DNA of 64,000 bases, from assembly GCF_001426435.1 (NCBI RefSeq), contig NZ_LMER01000019.1, positions 126,325 to 190,324 of the forward strand, given 5' to 3'. Shown here in pieces: positions 48,536-57,174 of the stretch. The notes below the pieces were generated by a model. The model saw only the letters and a program-made list of their open reading frames with translations, searched no databases and was not told where the DNA came from. Position numbers and translations under genes: made by a program. Each line of letters begins with the position of its first letter. Positions within the stretch are counted from its first letter, which is position 1. This DNA is from Angustibacter sp. Root456 (lineage in GTDB: Bacteria > Actinomycetota > Actinomycetes > Actinomycetales > Angustibacteraceae).

Positions 48536-49752
48536 TCCAGACTGCTGAGGCCCACGCCAAGACCTATGAGCTTCCTCAGCTGCCACGGGTCCTCCTCGTG
48601 GACGACGAGATCGCCATCGTCGACGCACTCCGTCGTCAGCTGCGTCGCCAGTTCGACGTCACCACCGCGACGAGCGGAGCCGCCGCTCTGGAGATCCTCG
48701 CCGACAGCGACCCGTTCGCAGTCGTGCTGTCGGACATGCGGATGCCCGGGATGGACGGCGCGACGTTCTTGGCCCGGGTCCGCGAGCAGTACCCCGACAC
48801 CGTGCGCATGCTGCTGACCGGCCAGGCCGACATGCAGTCGGCCATCGCGGCTATCAACGACGGGCAGATCTACCGGTTCCTGTCCAAGCCATGCCCCACC
48901 GATGCCCTGACCACCGCACTGAACGACGGTTCGGCCCTGCACCAGCAGATCACCGCAGAGAAGGACGTGCTGGAGCGCACCTTGCGCAGCGCCGTCCAGT
49001 CGCTCGTCGACGTGTTGGCGCTGGCCAACCCGGACGCCTTCAGCCGCGCCGTGCGCGTATCGCATCTGGTGGGCCACCTGTGCGAGCTCATGGAGATCCC
49101 GGTCGACTGGGAGCTCCAGGTCAGTGGGCTGCTCGGCCAGCTCGGCGCCGTCACGGTCCCGCTGCCGGTGCTCGAGAAGATCGACTCGGGTCTGCTGCTC
49201 AACGTCGACGAGCAGAAGATGGTCGACGCCATCCCAGGGATGAGCCAGAACCTCATCGCATCGATCCCCCGACTGGAACGTCTCGCCGCAGCCCTCGGTC
49301 AGCAGCGGCTGCGCTACGACGGCCGTGGCACGCCGGTAGGGGAGCCGGTCGGTGAGGCCATCCCGTTCGCCGCGCGGCTGCTGAGGTTCGTCGTCGACGT
49401 CGACACCATGCGCACGCAGCGCCTTCCCGCCGCTGCGGCCCTGGACCGCATGCGCAAGGACGCTGGTGCCTACGACCCGCGCCTGCTCGGGGTCTGGGAG
49501 CGCACCCACGAACAGAGCAGCGACGCCCCCGAGTGCGTACCCATCACGGTCGACTTCGACCAGCTGGAACCAGGCATGGTCCTGGTCGAGGACGTGCTGA
49601 GCGGAAGCGGCGTCGTGCTGCTCGGCCGAGGCAGCACCGTCACCGAGGCGTTGTTGCAGCGCCTGCGCAACCACGTCAGACACAGCGGTGTCAGCGGACC
49701 CATCGTCGTGAGCAGCCGGCTCGCGGCCCGAACCAAGGGAGCGGACTCATGA
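48532..49752 (+). CDS. Response regulator with degenerate HD-GYP-like output
   Basis: 406 residues. N-terminal receiver with Asp24/Asp25 and phospho-acceptor Asp68 (VVLSDMRMPGMDG) and Lys in FLSKPC. A coiled linker leads to a helical domain aligned with HD-GYP phosphodiesterases (AVRVSHLVGHLCELMEI), but the metal HD and GYP motifs are lost: LLHDIGK is LLGQLGA here. The output is therefore probably a binding or signalling platform and not a c-di-GMP phosphodiesterase. ATG overlaps the kinase stop. Confidence 0.88.
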   Translation: MIQTAEAHAKTYELPQLPRVLLVDDEIAIVDALRRQLRRQFDVTTATSGAAALEILADSDPFAVVLSDMRMPGMDGATFLARVREQYPDTVRMLLTGQADMQSAIAAINDGQIYRFLSKPCPTDALTTALNDGSALHQQITAEKDVLERTLRSAVQSLVDVLALANPDAFSRAVRVSHLVGHLCELMEIPVDWELQVSGLLGQLGAVTVPLPVLEKIDSGLLLNVDEQKMVDAIPGMSQNLIASIPRLERLAAALGQQRLRYDGRGTPVGEPVGEAIPFAARLLRFVVDVDTMRTQRLPAAAALDRMRKDAGAYDPRLLGVWERTHEQSSDAPECVPITVDFDQLEPGMVLVEDVLSGSGVVLLGRGSTVTEALLQRLRNHVRHSGVSGPIVVSSRLAARTKGADS

Positions 49753-51461
49753 TGCGCAGACAGCTCACGGGGTCAGACCGTCCCCGGCGCAGAAGAGCCG
49801 TCGCTGCCGGCGCGTTGCTCGCGCTGGCCGCAGCCGGCGTCAGCACGGGCACCGCGACGACCTCCACCGCTGCGGTTGCGCGTGCGGGTGGGTGGACGCG
49901 TGTCGTCGTCACTGGGCCGAGCACCGACCTGGTCGCCCGCGAGGTCCGTGATGCAGGTGGACGCGTCAGCGTGGCCCTTCCGATCGTCAGCGGGGTCGTG
50001 GCCGAGGTGCCGAGGGCGTTCGTCGCGCCGGCCGGACTCCTCGTGACCGCCGACCGCCCGGCGCGGTTCACCTCCGCCTCAGGCGGTGACGACGGGCCAA
50101 CCAGCACCGTCCGTCAGACGCTGGGACTCGACACGACCGGCCAGGAGGGCGCGGGCGTCACCGTCGCGCTGGTCGACACGGGCGTCGCGGACGTCCCTGA
50201 CTTGGCCGGTCGGCTCGAGCACGTCGACCTGACTGGAACCGGCGTTGGCGACGGGTACGGGCACGGCACCTTCCTGGCTGGTCTGCTCGCCGGTTCAGGT
50301 GCCGCTTCGGGAGGCCGCTACCAGGGCGTGGCGCCAGCCGCTCGCGTCCTGGACGTGAAGGTGGCAGCCGCCGACGGCACGACGAGCCTGAGTCTGGTGC
50401 TTCGCGGCCTCCAGGAGGTCGCCAAGCGCAGCCGCACCGAGCCGATCAAGGTGGTCAACCTGTCGCTGGCCTCCGGCAGTCCGTTGCCGTACCAGGTCGA
50501 CCCGCTGGACCAGGCACTTCGGGTGCTGTGGCACCAGGGCATCACCGTGGTCGTCGCTGCCGGCAACGACGGCCCGCAACCTGGCACCATCGACGCTCCT
50601 GGCAACGACCCCACGTTGATCACCGTGGGGGGAGTGGACGAGAACGGCACGGCGGCACACGCCGACGACAGCATCGCGTCCTGGTCCGGGCGGGGCCCGA
50701 CCAGCCAGGGTCTGGCCAAGCCGGACCTGGCCGCCCCCGGTGCGCACCTCGTGGGCCTGCGATCTGAGGGGAGCGTCATCGACGCCGCCCACCCGCAGTC
50801 GCGTGTCGGCGACCGCTACTTCCGAGGGTCCGGCACGTCGATGGCGGCCGCCGTCGCCTCCGGCGCAGTGGCGAACCTCCTGTCCCGCCGAACCAACCTG
50901 ACGCCAGCGCAGGTGAAGGGACTGCTGATCTCGACGGCCTACCAGGCCGCGGCCCTGACCGCTGAGCGGGGCGCTGGCGCCGGCGGCCTCGACCTGGCTG
51001 GTGCACTGGCAGAGCGGGGTCTCGGCTCTGCGGCGGGTTCCCAACGTCCCTCGACCTCACCGGCACCTGGCGATCCCAAGCTGTGGGCCGCGGTCTCGGC
51101 GGCGTTCGCCCGGGGAGACCGCGATGCCGCTGCCGCGGCGTGGGACGATCTGTCGCCAGCTGCTCGCTCGTGGGCCGCTCGTTCGTGGGCGAACCTCGAC
51201 CCCGTGGCCCGCTCGTGGGCGGCACGTTCGTGGGCCGCCCGTTCCTGGGCGGGTGCCGATGCGCAGAGCAGCGAGTGGGCCGCACGTTCGTGGGCCGCGC
51301 GATCGTGGGCCGGTGAGGACTGGACGGCTCGCTCCTGGGCCGCACGATCGTGGGCCGGGGACGACTGGGCCGCGCGATCGTGGGCCGGGGACGACTGGGC
51401 CGCGCGGTCCTGGGCTGCCGACGACTGGGCGGCCCGTTCCTGGGCCGCCACCTGGCGCTGA
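49749..51461 (+). CDS. Secreted subtilisin-like serine protease with ARSW repeat tail
   Basis: 570 residues from ATG 49749 (overlapping the previous stop). Signal segment about 18-42 after a basic N-terminus. S8 domain with complete triad: Asp143 (VALVDTGV), His172 (GYGHGTFLAG), Ser364 (GSGTSMAAAVASG), and oxyanion Asn in VVAAGNDG. A helical spacer, then residues 471-570 contain twelve ARSW motifs, many in AARSWAGDDW units, running to the last residue. No sortase signal or membrane anchor follows. Its co-expression with two-component genes under a c-di-GMP riboswitch suggests a surface or biofilm role. Confidence 0.92.
   Translation: MMRRQLTGSDRPRRRRAVAAGALLALAAAGVSTGTATTSTAAVARAGGWTRVVVTGPSTDLVAREVRDAGGRVSVALPIVSGVVAEVPRAFVAPAGLLVTADRPARFTSASGGDDGPTSTVRQTLGLDTTGQEGAGVTVALVDTGVADVPDLAGRLEHVDLTGTGVGDGYGHGTFLAGLLAGSGAASGGRYQGVAPAARVLDVKVAAADGTTSLSLVLRGLQEVAKRSRTEPIKVVNLSLASGSPLPYQVDPLDQALRVLWHQGITVVVAAGNDGPQPGTIDAPGNDPTLITVGGVDENGTAAHADDSIASWSGRGPTSQGLAKPDLAAPGAHLVGLRSEGSVIDAAHPQSRVGDRYFRGSGTSMAAAVASGAVANLLSRRTNLTPAQVKGLLISTAYQAAALTAERGAGAGGLDLAGALAERGLGSAAGSQRPSTSPAPGDPKLWAAVSAAFARGDRDAAAAAWDDLSPAARSWAARSWANLDPVARSWAARSWAARSWAGADAQSSEWAARSWAARSWAGEDWTARSWAARSWAGDDWAARSWAGDDWAARSWAADDWAARSWAATWR
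51159..51458 (+). repeat. Tandem repeat coding for the ARSW tail
   Basis: Imperfect 15- and 30-bp units built on GCGCGATCGTGGGCC-type sequence; two successive 30-bp units (51369-51398, 51399-51428) are nearly identical. Prone to unit-number change. Confidence 0.85.
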
Positions 51462-51506
51462 GGTCAGACTCGGGAGCCAGGGGGAATCACCGTGGCGGTA
51501 ATGGAT

Positions 51507-51548
51507 CCTCCCAGGGGCCAAGCGCAGCCGCGCTCGGCCCCTGGGAGG
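51507..51548 (+). terminator. Strong hairpin between the protease and kinase genes
   Basis: CCTCCCAGGGGCC (51507-51519) pairs perfectly with GGCCCCTGGGAGG (51536-51548); 16-nt loop, no T-tract. It may reduce read-through from the protease gene into the kinase gene. Its presence is one reason to place the kinase start downstream. Confidence 0.6.
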
Positions 51549-51578
51549 CGGGGCCGATGGCAGACGAGGGGGTCGACG

Positions 51579-53858
51579 GTGTTCACGCCGCTGAATCGCG
51601 TCGTGATGCTCGCGGTCACCGGCGGCGTGGCGAGCACGGGCGTCCTGCACTGGCTGACGATGCGGGCGCCGGCCTGGCACGATGCGCCATACGCCTTGTC
51701 GTGGCTGTCTTCGCCGTGGCTCGCGGCCGTGCTGCTGGTCTTGACCACGGCGTCGGAGCTGATCGCCGTTCGGCTTCGCCACGACGATGCCGTCGAGGAG
51801 CTGACACTGCTCGATGCGGTCGTGCTCCTGAACGTGCTGCTGCTGCCGGCGACGGTCGCGGTGTACACGACGCTGGCCGGGCTGCTCGCCGCGTACCTGC
51901 TGCGGCGCCGCGCGCCGATCAAGGTGCTGTTCAACCTGGGTACCTACGCCTCAGCCTGTTCCGTCACCGCGGTCACCATCCACGTGTTCGCCGCGGGCTC
52001 AGGCGACTTCGGCGTGACCCTGCTCGTCGCGGTTGCTGCCGGAGCCACCGGGTTCGTTGCGGTCAACCTCGTCCACATCGCGTGGCTGCTGTCCGTGATC
52101 AGTGGGACCGCGCCACTGCGCGTGCTGCGCGAGGACGCCCAGCTCTCGGCCCTGACGATGCTTGGCACGGTGGCCCTGACCCTCACCGTGCTGGCCATGG
52201 CCGCCTCGACCCCGGTGCTGTTGCCGTGTGCCGTACTGCCGGCCCTCGCCCTGACGTACTCCTACCGGGCCTCGGCCGAGCGGCATGAAGAACATCGCCG
52301 GTCCGCTCGGGTTCTGGAGTTCTCCCAGGTGCTCGCCTCCGGGCCGACGCGCGGGCTGGCTGCCGGGGCGTTCCTGCGGCTGGTCAGCGAGGAGTTCCAG
52401 ACCGACTGGGCCGCAGTGGTTCTCCACGACGGGACGGCGTTCCATCTCAACGCCGGGGACGGCGAGGTCCAGCAGATGCCGGCGCGTCAGCTGCCGTCCT
52501 GGCTCCAGCAGCCTGCCGGATCAACGGGGTTGCGCCGATCGGCGCTCCCGCTCGGCTGGGGCTCGGCTCTGGACGCACCGCTGATCGCGGAGGGGCGGCA
52601 CCTCGGTCGGGTCACCCTGGGGGCTCGTCAGCGCGCTGCCTTGAAGGACCGCGACGTCACCGCCTTGAGTCCGCTGGCCGGTTCCTTGGCGGTGGCGCTA
52701 CGCAACGCCGAGCAGATGGAGCAGCTCGAGACCGAGACCAGCAAGCTGCGGGCGGTGGTCGAGCAGTCCGGTGACGGGATCGTGGTCGTCGACGGCGCCG
52801 GCGTCGTGCAGCTGTGGAGCCCGGCGATGGCCCAGGCCACGGGGATCGCACAGCACGAGGCTTTGGGCCGTCTGCTCGACGCGGTGCTGGCCGGGGAGGA
52901 CGGCGACGGCGCCCCGGTGCGCCCGTTCTCGGATGCATTGGACAGGTTGACGCCGGCGACTCCCGGCACGCTGGTCGACGTCCACCTGGTGCGAAGCGAC
53001 GGGGAGCGCAGGACCCTGCGACTCTCCCACGCCGCGGTGTTCGACGACGCAGGGTTGGTCCGGGACGTCATCATCGCCCGCGACCTCACCACCGAGTGGC
53101 GGATCGAGCGGATGAAGGGTGACTTCGTGGCGACGGTTACCCACGAGCTGCGCACGCCGCTGACTCCGATCAAGGGGTACGCAGAACTGTTGCGTCGCAA
53201 GGGTGACGCGATCCCCCAGGAGAAGCGCACGCGCGCTCTCGACGTCATCATCGACCGAGCCGACCACCTGGGCCGGCTGATGGAAGACCTGCTGTTGGCC
53301 TCGGACATCACCGCGCGGAACGAGCCGCAGCGCGCGGTGGTGCAAGGTGAGGCGGACCTGGTGGGACTAGCTTCCCGGGCTCTCGAGGACTTCGCGGCCT
53401 CACGTGACCGGTTGACCTTCGAGACCGACAGCGAGCAGCTGCAGGTCTCGTGCGACCCCGCGCGCGTCATCCAGGTGACAGCGAACCTCATCTCCAACGC
53501 CTTGAAGTACTCACCGGCGGATGCTCGCGTCACGGTCAGCGTCGAGACGCTGACCGGCGGCGGGTGCATCCGCGTGACCGACCACGGGCTCGGCATCCCG
53601 CAGTCGGAGCTGGAGCGCGTCTTCGACAAGTTCCACCGGGTCGAGGACCCCATGGTGATGTCGACGGGCGGCACCGGGCTCGGGCTCTACATCGCTCGGC
53701 ACCTGGCCGAGGCGATGGGCGGCGCGCTGACGGTGCAGTCCACGTTGGGGGACGGATCGACCTTCACGTTCCGGCTGCCAGCCACGGCCTTGGACCCGAT
53801 GGCCGAGATGGCCCCACCAGCCGCGGCCGCCGCAGTCAGTTCGCCTGCGACTGCCTGA
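51579..53858 (+). CDS. Membrane-bound GAF-PAS histidine kinase
   Basis: 759 residues from GTG 51579 (GAGGGGG 7 nt upstream). A start at GTG 51492 would add 29 low-complexity residues overlapping a perfect hairpin, so I prefer the later one. N-terminal membrane region of six to seven helices (about 5-225), GAF (about 255-390), PAS (about 395-515), dimerisation His522 in THELRTPLTPIKGY, then HATPase (NLISNALKYSP, DHGLGIP, GTGLGLYIARHLAE). Resembles multi-TM phytochrome-like kinases of actinobacteria. Its 3' end overlaps the facing GGDEF gene by 23 bp. Confidence 0.92.
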   Translation: MFTPLNRVVMLAVTGGVASTGVLHWLTMRAPAWHDAPYALSWLSSPWLAAVLLVLTTASELIAVRLRHDDAVEELTLLDAVVLLNVLLLPATVAVYTTLAGLLAAYLLRRRAPIKVLFNLGTYASACSVTAVTIHVFAAGSGDFGVTLLVAVAAGATGFVAVNLVHIAWLLSVISGTAPLRVLREDAQLSALTMLGTVALTLTVLAMAASTPVLLPCAVLPALALTYSYRASAERHEEHRRSARVLEFSQVLASGPTRGLAAGAFLRLVSEEFQTDWAAVVLHDGTAFHLNAGDGEVQQMPARQLPSWLQQPAGSTGLRRSALPLGWGSALDAPLIAEGRHLGRVTLGARQRAALKDRDVTALSPLAGSLAVALRNAEQMEQLETETSKLRAVVEQSGDGIVVVDGAGVVQLWSPAMAQATGIAQHEALGRLLDAVLAGEDGDGAPVRPFSDALDRLTPATPGTLVDVHLVRSDGERRTLRLSHAAVFDDAGLVRDVIIARDLTTEWRIERMKGDFVATVTHELRTPLTPIKGYAELLRRKGDAIPQEKRTRALDVIIDRADHLGRLMEDLLLASDITARNEPQRAVVQGEADLVGLASRALEDFAASRDRLTFETDSEQLQVSCDPARVIQVTANLISNALKYSPADARVTVSVETLTGGGCIRVTDHGLGIPQSELERVFDKFHRVEDPMVMSTGGTGLGLYIARHLAEAMGGALTVQSTLGDGSTFTFRLPATALDPMAEMAPPAAAAAVSSPATA

Positions 53859-54855
53859 CCACCGGTCCGGTCAGATTCGGCACCGGGCCGGCCCCGCGCA
53901 CCCATGCTGAACCGGCGATTCGCTTGGCGCGGTACATCGCCGCGTCCGCCGCACGCATGAGGTCCGTGGGGGCGTCATCGGCGTTGTCGGTGACGGTGAT
54001 GCCGATACTCGCCCCGAGGTCGACGGCGGTCCCGTTGAGTATCCACGGTTCGTCGACGATGGCCACGACGCGTTCCGCGATCGCGTCGGCGCACTCAGGA
54101 GTGGCCAGGTTGTCACACACGGCGGCAAACTCGTCACCGCCGAGTCGGGCGATCGTGTCGGTCGACCGGAAGGCGCTCGTCAGGCGGAGGGCGAGGCCCT
54201 GGAGGGCCCGGTCGCCGGCCTCGTGTCCCATCGAGTCGTTGAGCGCCTTGAAGCCGTCGACGTCGAGGAACATGACGGCGACGAGCCCGGGCTGACCTTC
54301 GAGCCGTCTCAGGGAGTGACCCAGCCGGTCCAGGAACAGCGTTCGGTTGGGCAGACCAGTCAGGACGTCGGTGCGCGCTGTGCGGCGCAGCCGCAAGACG
54401 GACGACGTCAGCTGCGCTTGATAGAGAAGGAGCTCCATCTCCTGGGCGGTGAACTGCCTCGGATGGTCGTCGAAGATGGACACCGTTCCGAGGACGAACC
54501 CGTCGTCGACCAGCGGTACGCCCGCGTAGGCGCCGACCATGCCGTCCACGACCAGAGGATTCTCGGCGTAGACCGGGTGCGCGCGCGCGTCGGTGATCTG
54601 AAGTGGCGAACGCGTGTTGACCACCTCAGCGCAGAAGGACAACGCGTCGGGGACGGTGGTGCAGGGTGCGCCAACACCGACTTCGGCCGGGTAGGTCTGA
54701 GTGTTCTGCGTGACCAGGTCAACGACGGCGATCGGCACCGAGCACGCGATCCGCAGCGTGGCGACGACCGCATCCAGCTCGGGGTCTCCGAGGTGGCCGT
54801 GCATCTCGGTACGGGCCACCGCAGCGAGTCGTTCCGGATTGTCCACGCCACCCAC
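53836..54855 (-). CDS. GAF-GGDEF diguanylate cyclase
   Basis: 339 residues if started at GTG 54855; GTG 54846 is possible, and none of the starts has a good SD. GAF domain (about 5-160, DPELDAVVATLRIACSVPIAVVDLV) and GGDEF domain (about 170-330) with intact RLGGDEF at 239-243 and LTGLPNRTLFLDRL, so an active cyclase is expected. It lies 68 bp downstream of the GGDEF-EAL gene and is probably translated from the same mRNA. Confidence 0.88.
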   Translation of the reverse strand: MGGVDNPERLAAVARTEMHGHLGDPELDAVVATLRIACSVPIAVVDLVTQNTQTYPAEVGVGAPCTTVPDALSFCAEVVNTRSPLQITDARAHPVYAENPLVVDGMVGAYAGVPLVDDGFVLGTVSIFDDHPRQFTAQEMELLLYQAQLTSSVLRLRRTARTDVLTGLPNRTLFLDRLGHSLRRLEGQPGLVAVMFLDVDGFKALNDSMGHEAGDRALQGLALRLTSAFRSTDTIARLGGDEFAAVCDNLATPECADAIAERVVAIVDEPWILNGTAVDLGASIGITVTDNADDAPTDLMRAADAAMYRAKRIAGSAWVRGAGPVPNLTGPVVRQSQAN

Positions 54856-54923
54856 GGCTGGTATCGCCGCCTGCCGCGCAGGCGCCGACGTATCCAGGCG
54901 GCTGAGACTGCCGAGGTCGGTGT

Positions 54924-57038
54924 TCAGCAGGACGGTCCACCTGCTGCGTGAGCACTCGGCGACGTGCCGGTCAGGGGCAGCGAGGTGACCAGGTCGTGTG
55001 CGGTCATGGGGCGGGCGAACAGGAAGCCTTGGGCGTTGGTGCACCCCAGCTCGGTCACGGCCGCGCGCTGCTCGGCGGTCTCGATACCTTCGGCGACGGT
55101 GGCCATCCCGAGCGAGTCGGCGATCTGGGTCACGGCCGAGATGATGGTTCGCGCGACGTCGGTGGCGGCGCTGATGGTGCCGAGGTCCTTGACCAGCGAC
55201 CGATCGATCTTGATCACGTCGACGGGGAGGCTGGCCAGCTGTCCGAGTGAGGAGTAGCCGGAGCCGAAGTCGTCCATGGCGACGCGGACGCCGAGCTCTC
55301 GGAGGGCGCAGAGCTGCGCTGCGCTGCGCTCGGGGTCTCGGGCGACGTCGGTCTCGGTGAGCTCGATGATGAGCTGCTCCGGGCGGACCTGGGCCACGCC
55401 GAGGGCCTCGCTGACGTCGTCGAACAGGGTGCCCAGGCTGAGGTGCTGCGCGGCGATGTTCACCGCGACCGCCACCTCGAGTCCCTGGCGAGACCACTGC
55501 GCCACCTGGCGCAGCGCCTCGGCCAGCAGCCAGCGACTGATGGGCACGATGACGCCGGTCTCCTCGGCCAGCTCGATGAACGACCCGGGGAACAGCAGTC
55601 CGCGTTCGGGGTGGTTCCACCGCATCAGCGCCTCGACCTCGCACACCGCCCCGCTGTCGAGGCAGATGATGGGCTGGTAGTGCAGGAACAGCTCTCCGCG
55701 GGTCACGGCCATCCGCAGGCCGGCGGCCAGTGCGAGCCGGTCGTGGGCGGACTCACCGAGGGCGGGTGAGAACACCTGGCTACGGTCGCGGCCACGGGCT
55801 TTGGCTGTGTACATCGCGACGTCGGCGTCGCGAAGCAGGTCTTCGGGTCGCCCGCCCGTGACGCGGGACAGGGCGATGCCGATGCTGGCGGCCGTCGGTA
55901 GGTGCATGCTGGCGATGTCGAACGGTTTGGCCAGGGATGCGCGGATGCGGTCTGCGAGCGCGGTTGCTGCGTCGCCGTCGCAGTCCGGCGCGACGAGGAC
56001 GAATTCGTCGCCGCCCACTCGGGCGACGACGTCGGACTCGCACGCCACTGCGGACAGGCGGGTTGCGACGTCACGCAGCAAGGCATCGCCGACGTCGTGT
56101 CCGAGGCTGTCGTTGACGTTCTTGAACCCGTCCAGGTCGACCAGCAGCACGGCTACCCCCGTGGCGTCGTCCTGCCCGGTCATCGCCTCGGCGAGGATCT
56201 GGAGCAGCCGGCGGCGGTTGGGCAGACCGGTCAGGTCGTCGTGGTGTGCCTGGTGGCGCAATCGGCGTTCGGAGAGCACTCGAGAGGTGATGTCGGTGTG
56301 GCTGACGATCACGCCCTCGTGGTCCAGCAGCGGCACAGCGTGCACGGCGAACCACCGCTCGGCGTCTGGGGTGGAGCACTCGTAGTCGTAGGAGAACGAT
56401 GCCCGGGCTCCGCCGGCCACCTCCTTCAGCCCCATGATCACCGCGGCCGCATCGCGGTCGCCGGCGTCGGCCGCGCGCTGGCACACCTGGAGGTAGTTGA
56501 CGCCAGTGCTCCACGACGCAGCATCCAGGCCGGCCGCAGCGCCGAACGCGTCCCACGGCATGTTGGTGCTCGTGATCGTGCCGCCTGAGTCCAGGACGGC
56601 GGTGTGTGCGGGCAAGGAGTCCAGGATGGCTCGGGTCAGCTGGGCGTGAGCCTCCTGCTGCCTGCGCAGCCGCCGGTCGTCGTTCACGTCTCGGAAGAAG
56701 ACGACCAGACCGTTGTGGTCGGGGAAGGCCCGCACCTCGAACGTCGTGTCCAGCGGGGCGTAGGACTCGTCGAACGTGACCGCGACGCCAGTGCGCACGG
56801 CGCGGTGGTACTCGCTGCCGAACTTCTGCTCGACCGCGAGGGGGAACTCGTCCCAGATGTTGAGCCCGGGCAGCTCGCCCGGGCCCCGGCCCAAGAACCG
56901 CTCGGCCGCGGCGTTGAGGTAGGTGAACCGCCAGTCCCGATCGAGGATGAACACGCCGTCGGAGGTGGTCTCCAACACGGTCCTGGCCTGGTCGGTCAGC
57001 AGTGAGCCCACCTGCGTGGCCGCTGCGGAAACGGACAT
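54924..57038 (-). CDS. PAS-PAS-GGDEF-EAL protein (c-di-GMP turnover)
   Basis: 704 residues. ATG 57038 is chosen because AGGAG is 5 nt upstream; in-frame starts at 57056 and 57080 are weaker. PAS 1 (about 20-130, ETTSDGVFILDRDWRFTYLN), PAS 2 (about 140-255), GGDEF (intact GGDEF at 342-346), EAL with EALMRW (469-474), DDFGSGYSSL and a C-terminal AEGIET block. Both catalytic motifs look functional, so it can in principle make and hydrolyse c-di-GMP. A perfect 17-bp palindrome lies 30 bp upstream. Confidence 0.93.
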   Translation of the reverse strand: MSVSAAATQVGSLLTDQARTVLETTSDGVFILDRDWRFTYLNAAAERFLGRGPGELPGLNIWDEFPLAVEQKFGSEYHRAVRTGVAVTFDESYAPLDTTFEVRAFPDHNGLVVFFRDVNDDRRLRRQQEAHAQLTRAILDSLPAHTAVLDSGGTITSTNMPWDAFGAAAGLDAASWSTGVNYLQVCQRAADAGDRDAAAVIMGLKEVAGGARASFSYDYECSTPDAERWFAVHAVPLLDHEGVIVSHTDITSRVLSERRLRHQAHHDDLTGLPNRRRLLQILAEAMTGQDDATGVAVLLVDLDGFKNVNDSLGHDVGDALLRDVATRLSAVACESDVVARVGGDEFVLVAPDCDGDAATALADRIRASLAKPFDIASMHLPTAASIGIALSRVTGGRPEDLLRDADVAMYTAKARGRDRSQVFSPALGESAHDRLALAAGLRMAVTRGELFLHYQPIICLDSGAVCEVEALMRWNHPERGLLFPGSFIELAEETGVIVPISRWLLAEALRQVAQWSRQGLEVAVAVNIAAQHLSLGTLFDDVSEALGVAQVRPEQLIIELTETDVARDPERSAAQLCALRELGVRVAMDDFGSGYSSLGQLASLPVDVIKIDRSLVKDLGTISAATDVARTIISAVTQIADSLGMATVAEGIETAEQRAAVTELGCTNAQGFLFARPMTAHDLVTSLPLTGTSPSAHAAGGPSC

Positions 57039-57067
57039 CAACGCTCCTGCGTCCATGCTGTGTTCCT

Positions 57068-57084
57068 CAGCTTGGACCAAGCTG
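57068..57084. promoter_or_regulatory. 17-bp perfect palindrome upstream of the GGDEF-EAL gene
   Basis: CAGCTTGG-A-CCAAGCTG, 30 bp before ATG 57038. Repressor-type operator or leader hairpin; a third CTTGG half-site follows at 57088-57092. Confidence 0.55.
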
Positions 57085-57174
57085 GGCTTGGTCGACGGTG
57101 GGGCTCTATGGGCGACCGCACCTCACACGTGCTGTCGCCACAGTGTTGTCGGCATCCGCGCACCCTTCCTTGAC

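Noticed and set aside
51159..51458. Repeats at the end of the protease gene as a recombination or replication origin site
   Set aside because: They are in frame, keep the ARSW peptide pattern and stop exactly at the stop codon, so they are explained by protein sequence.
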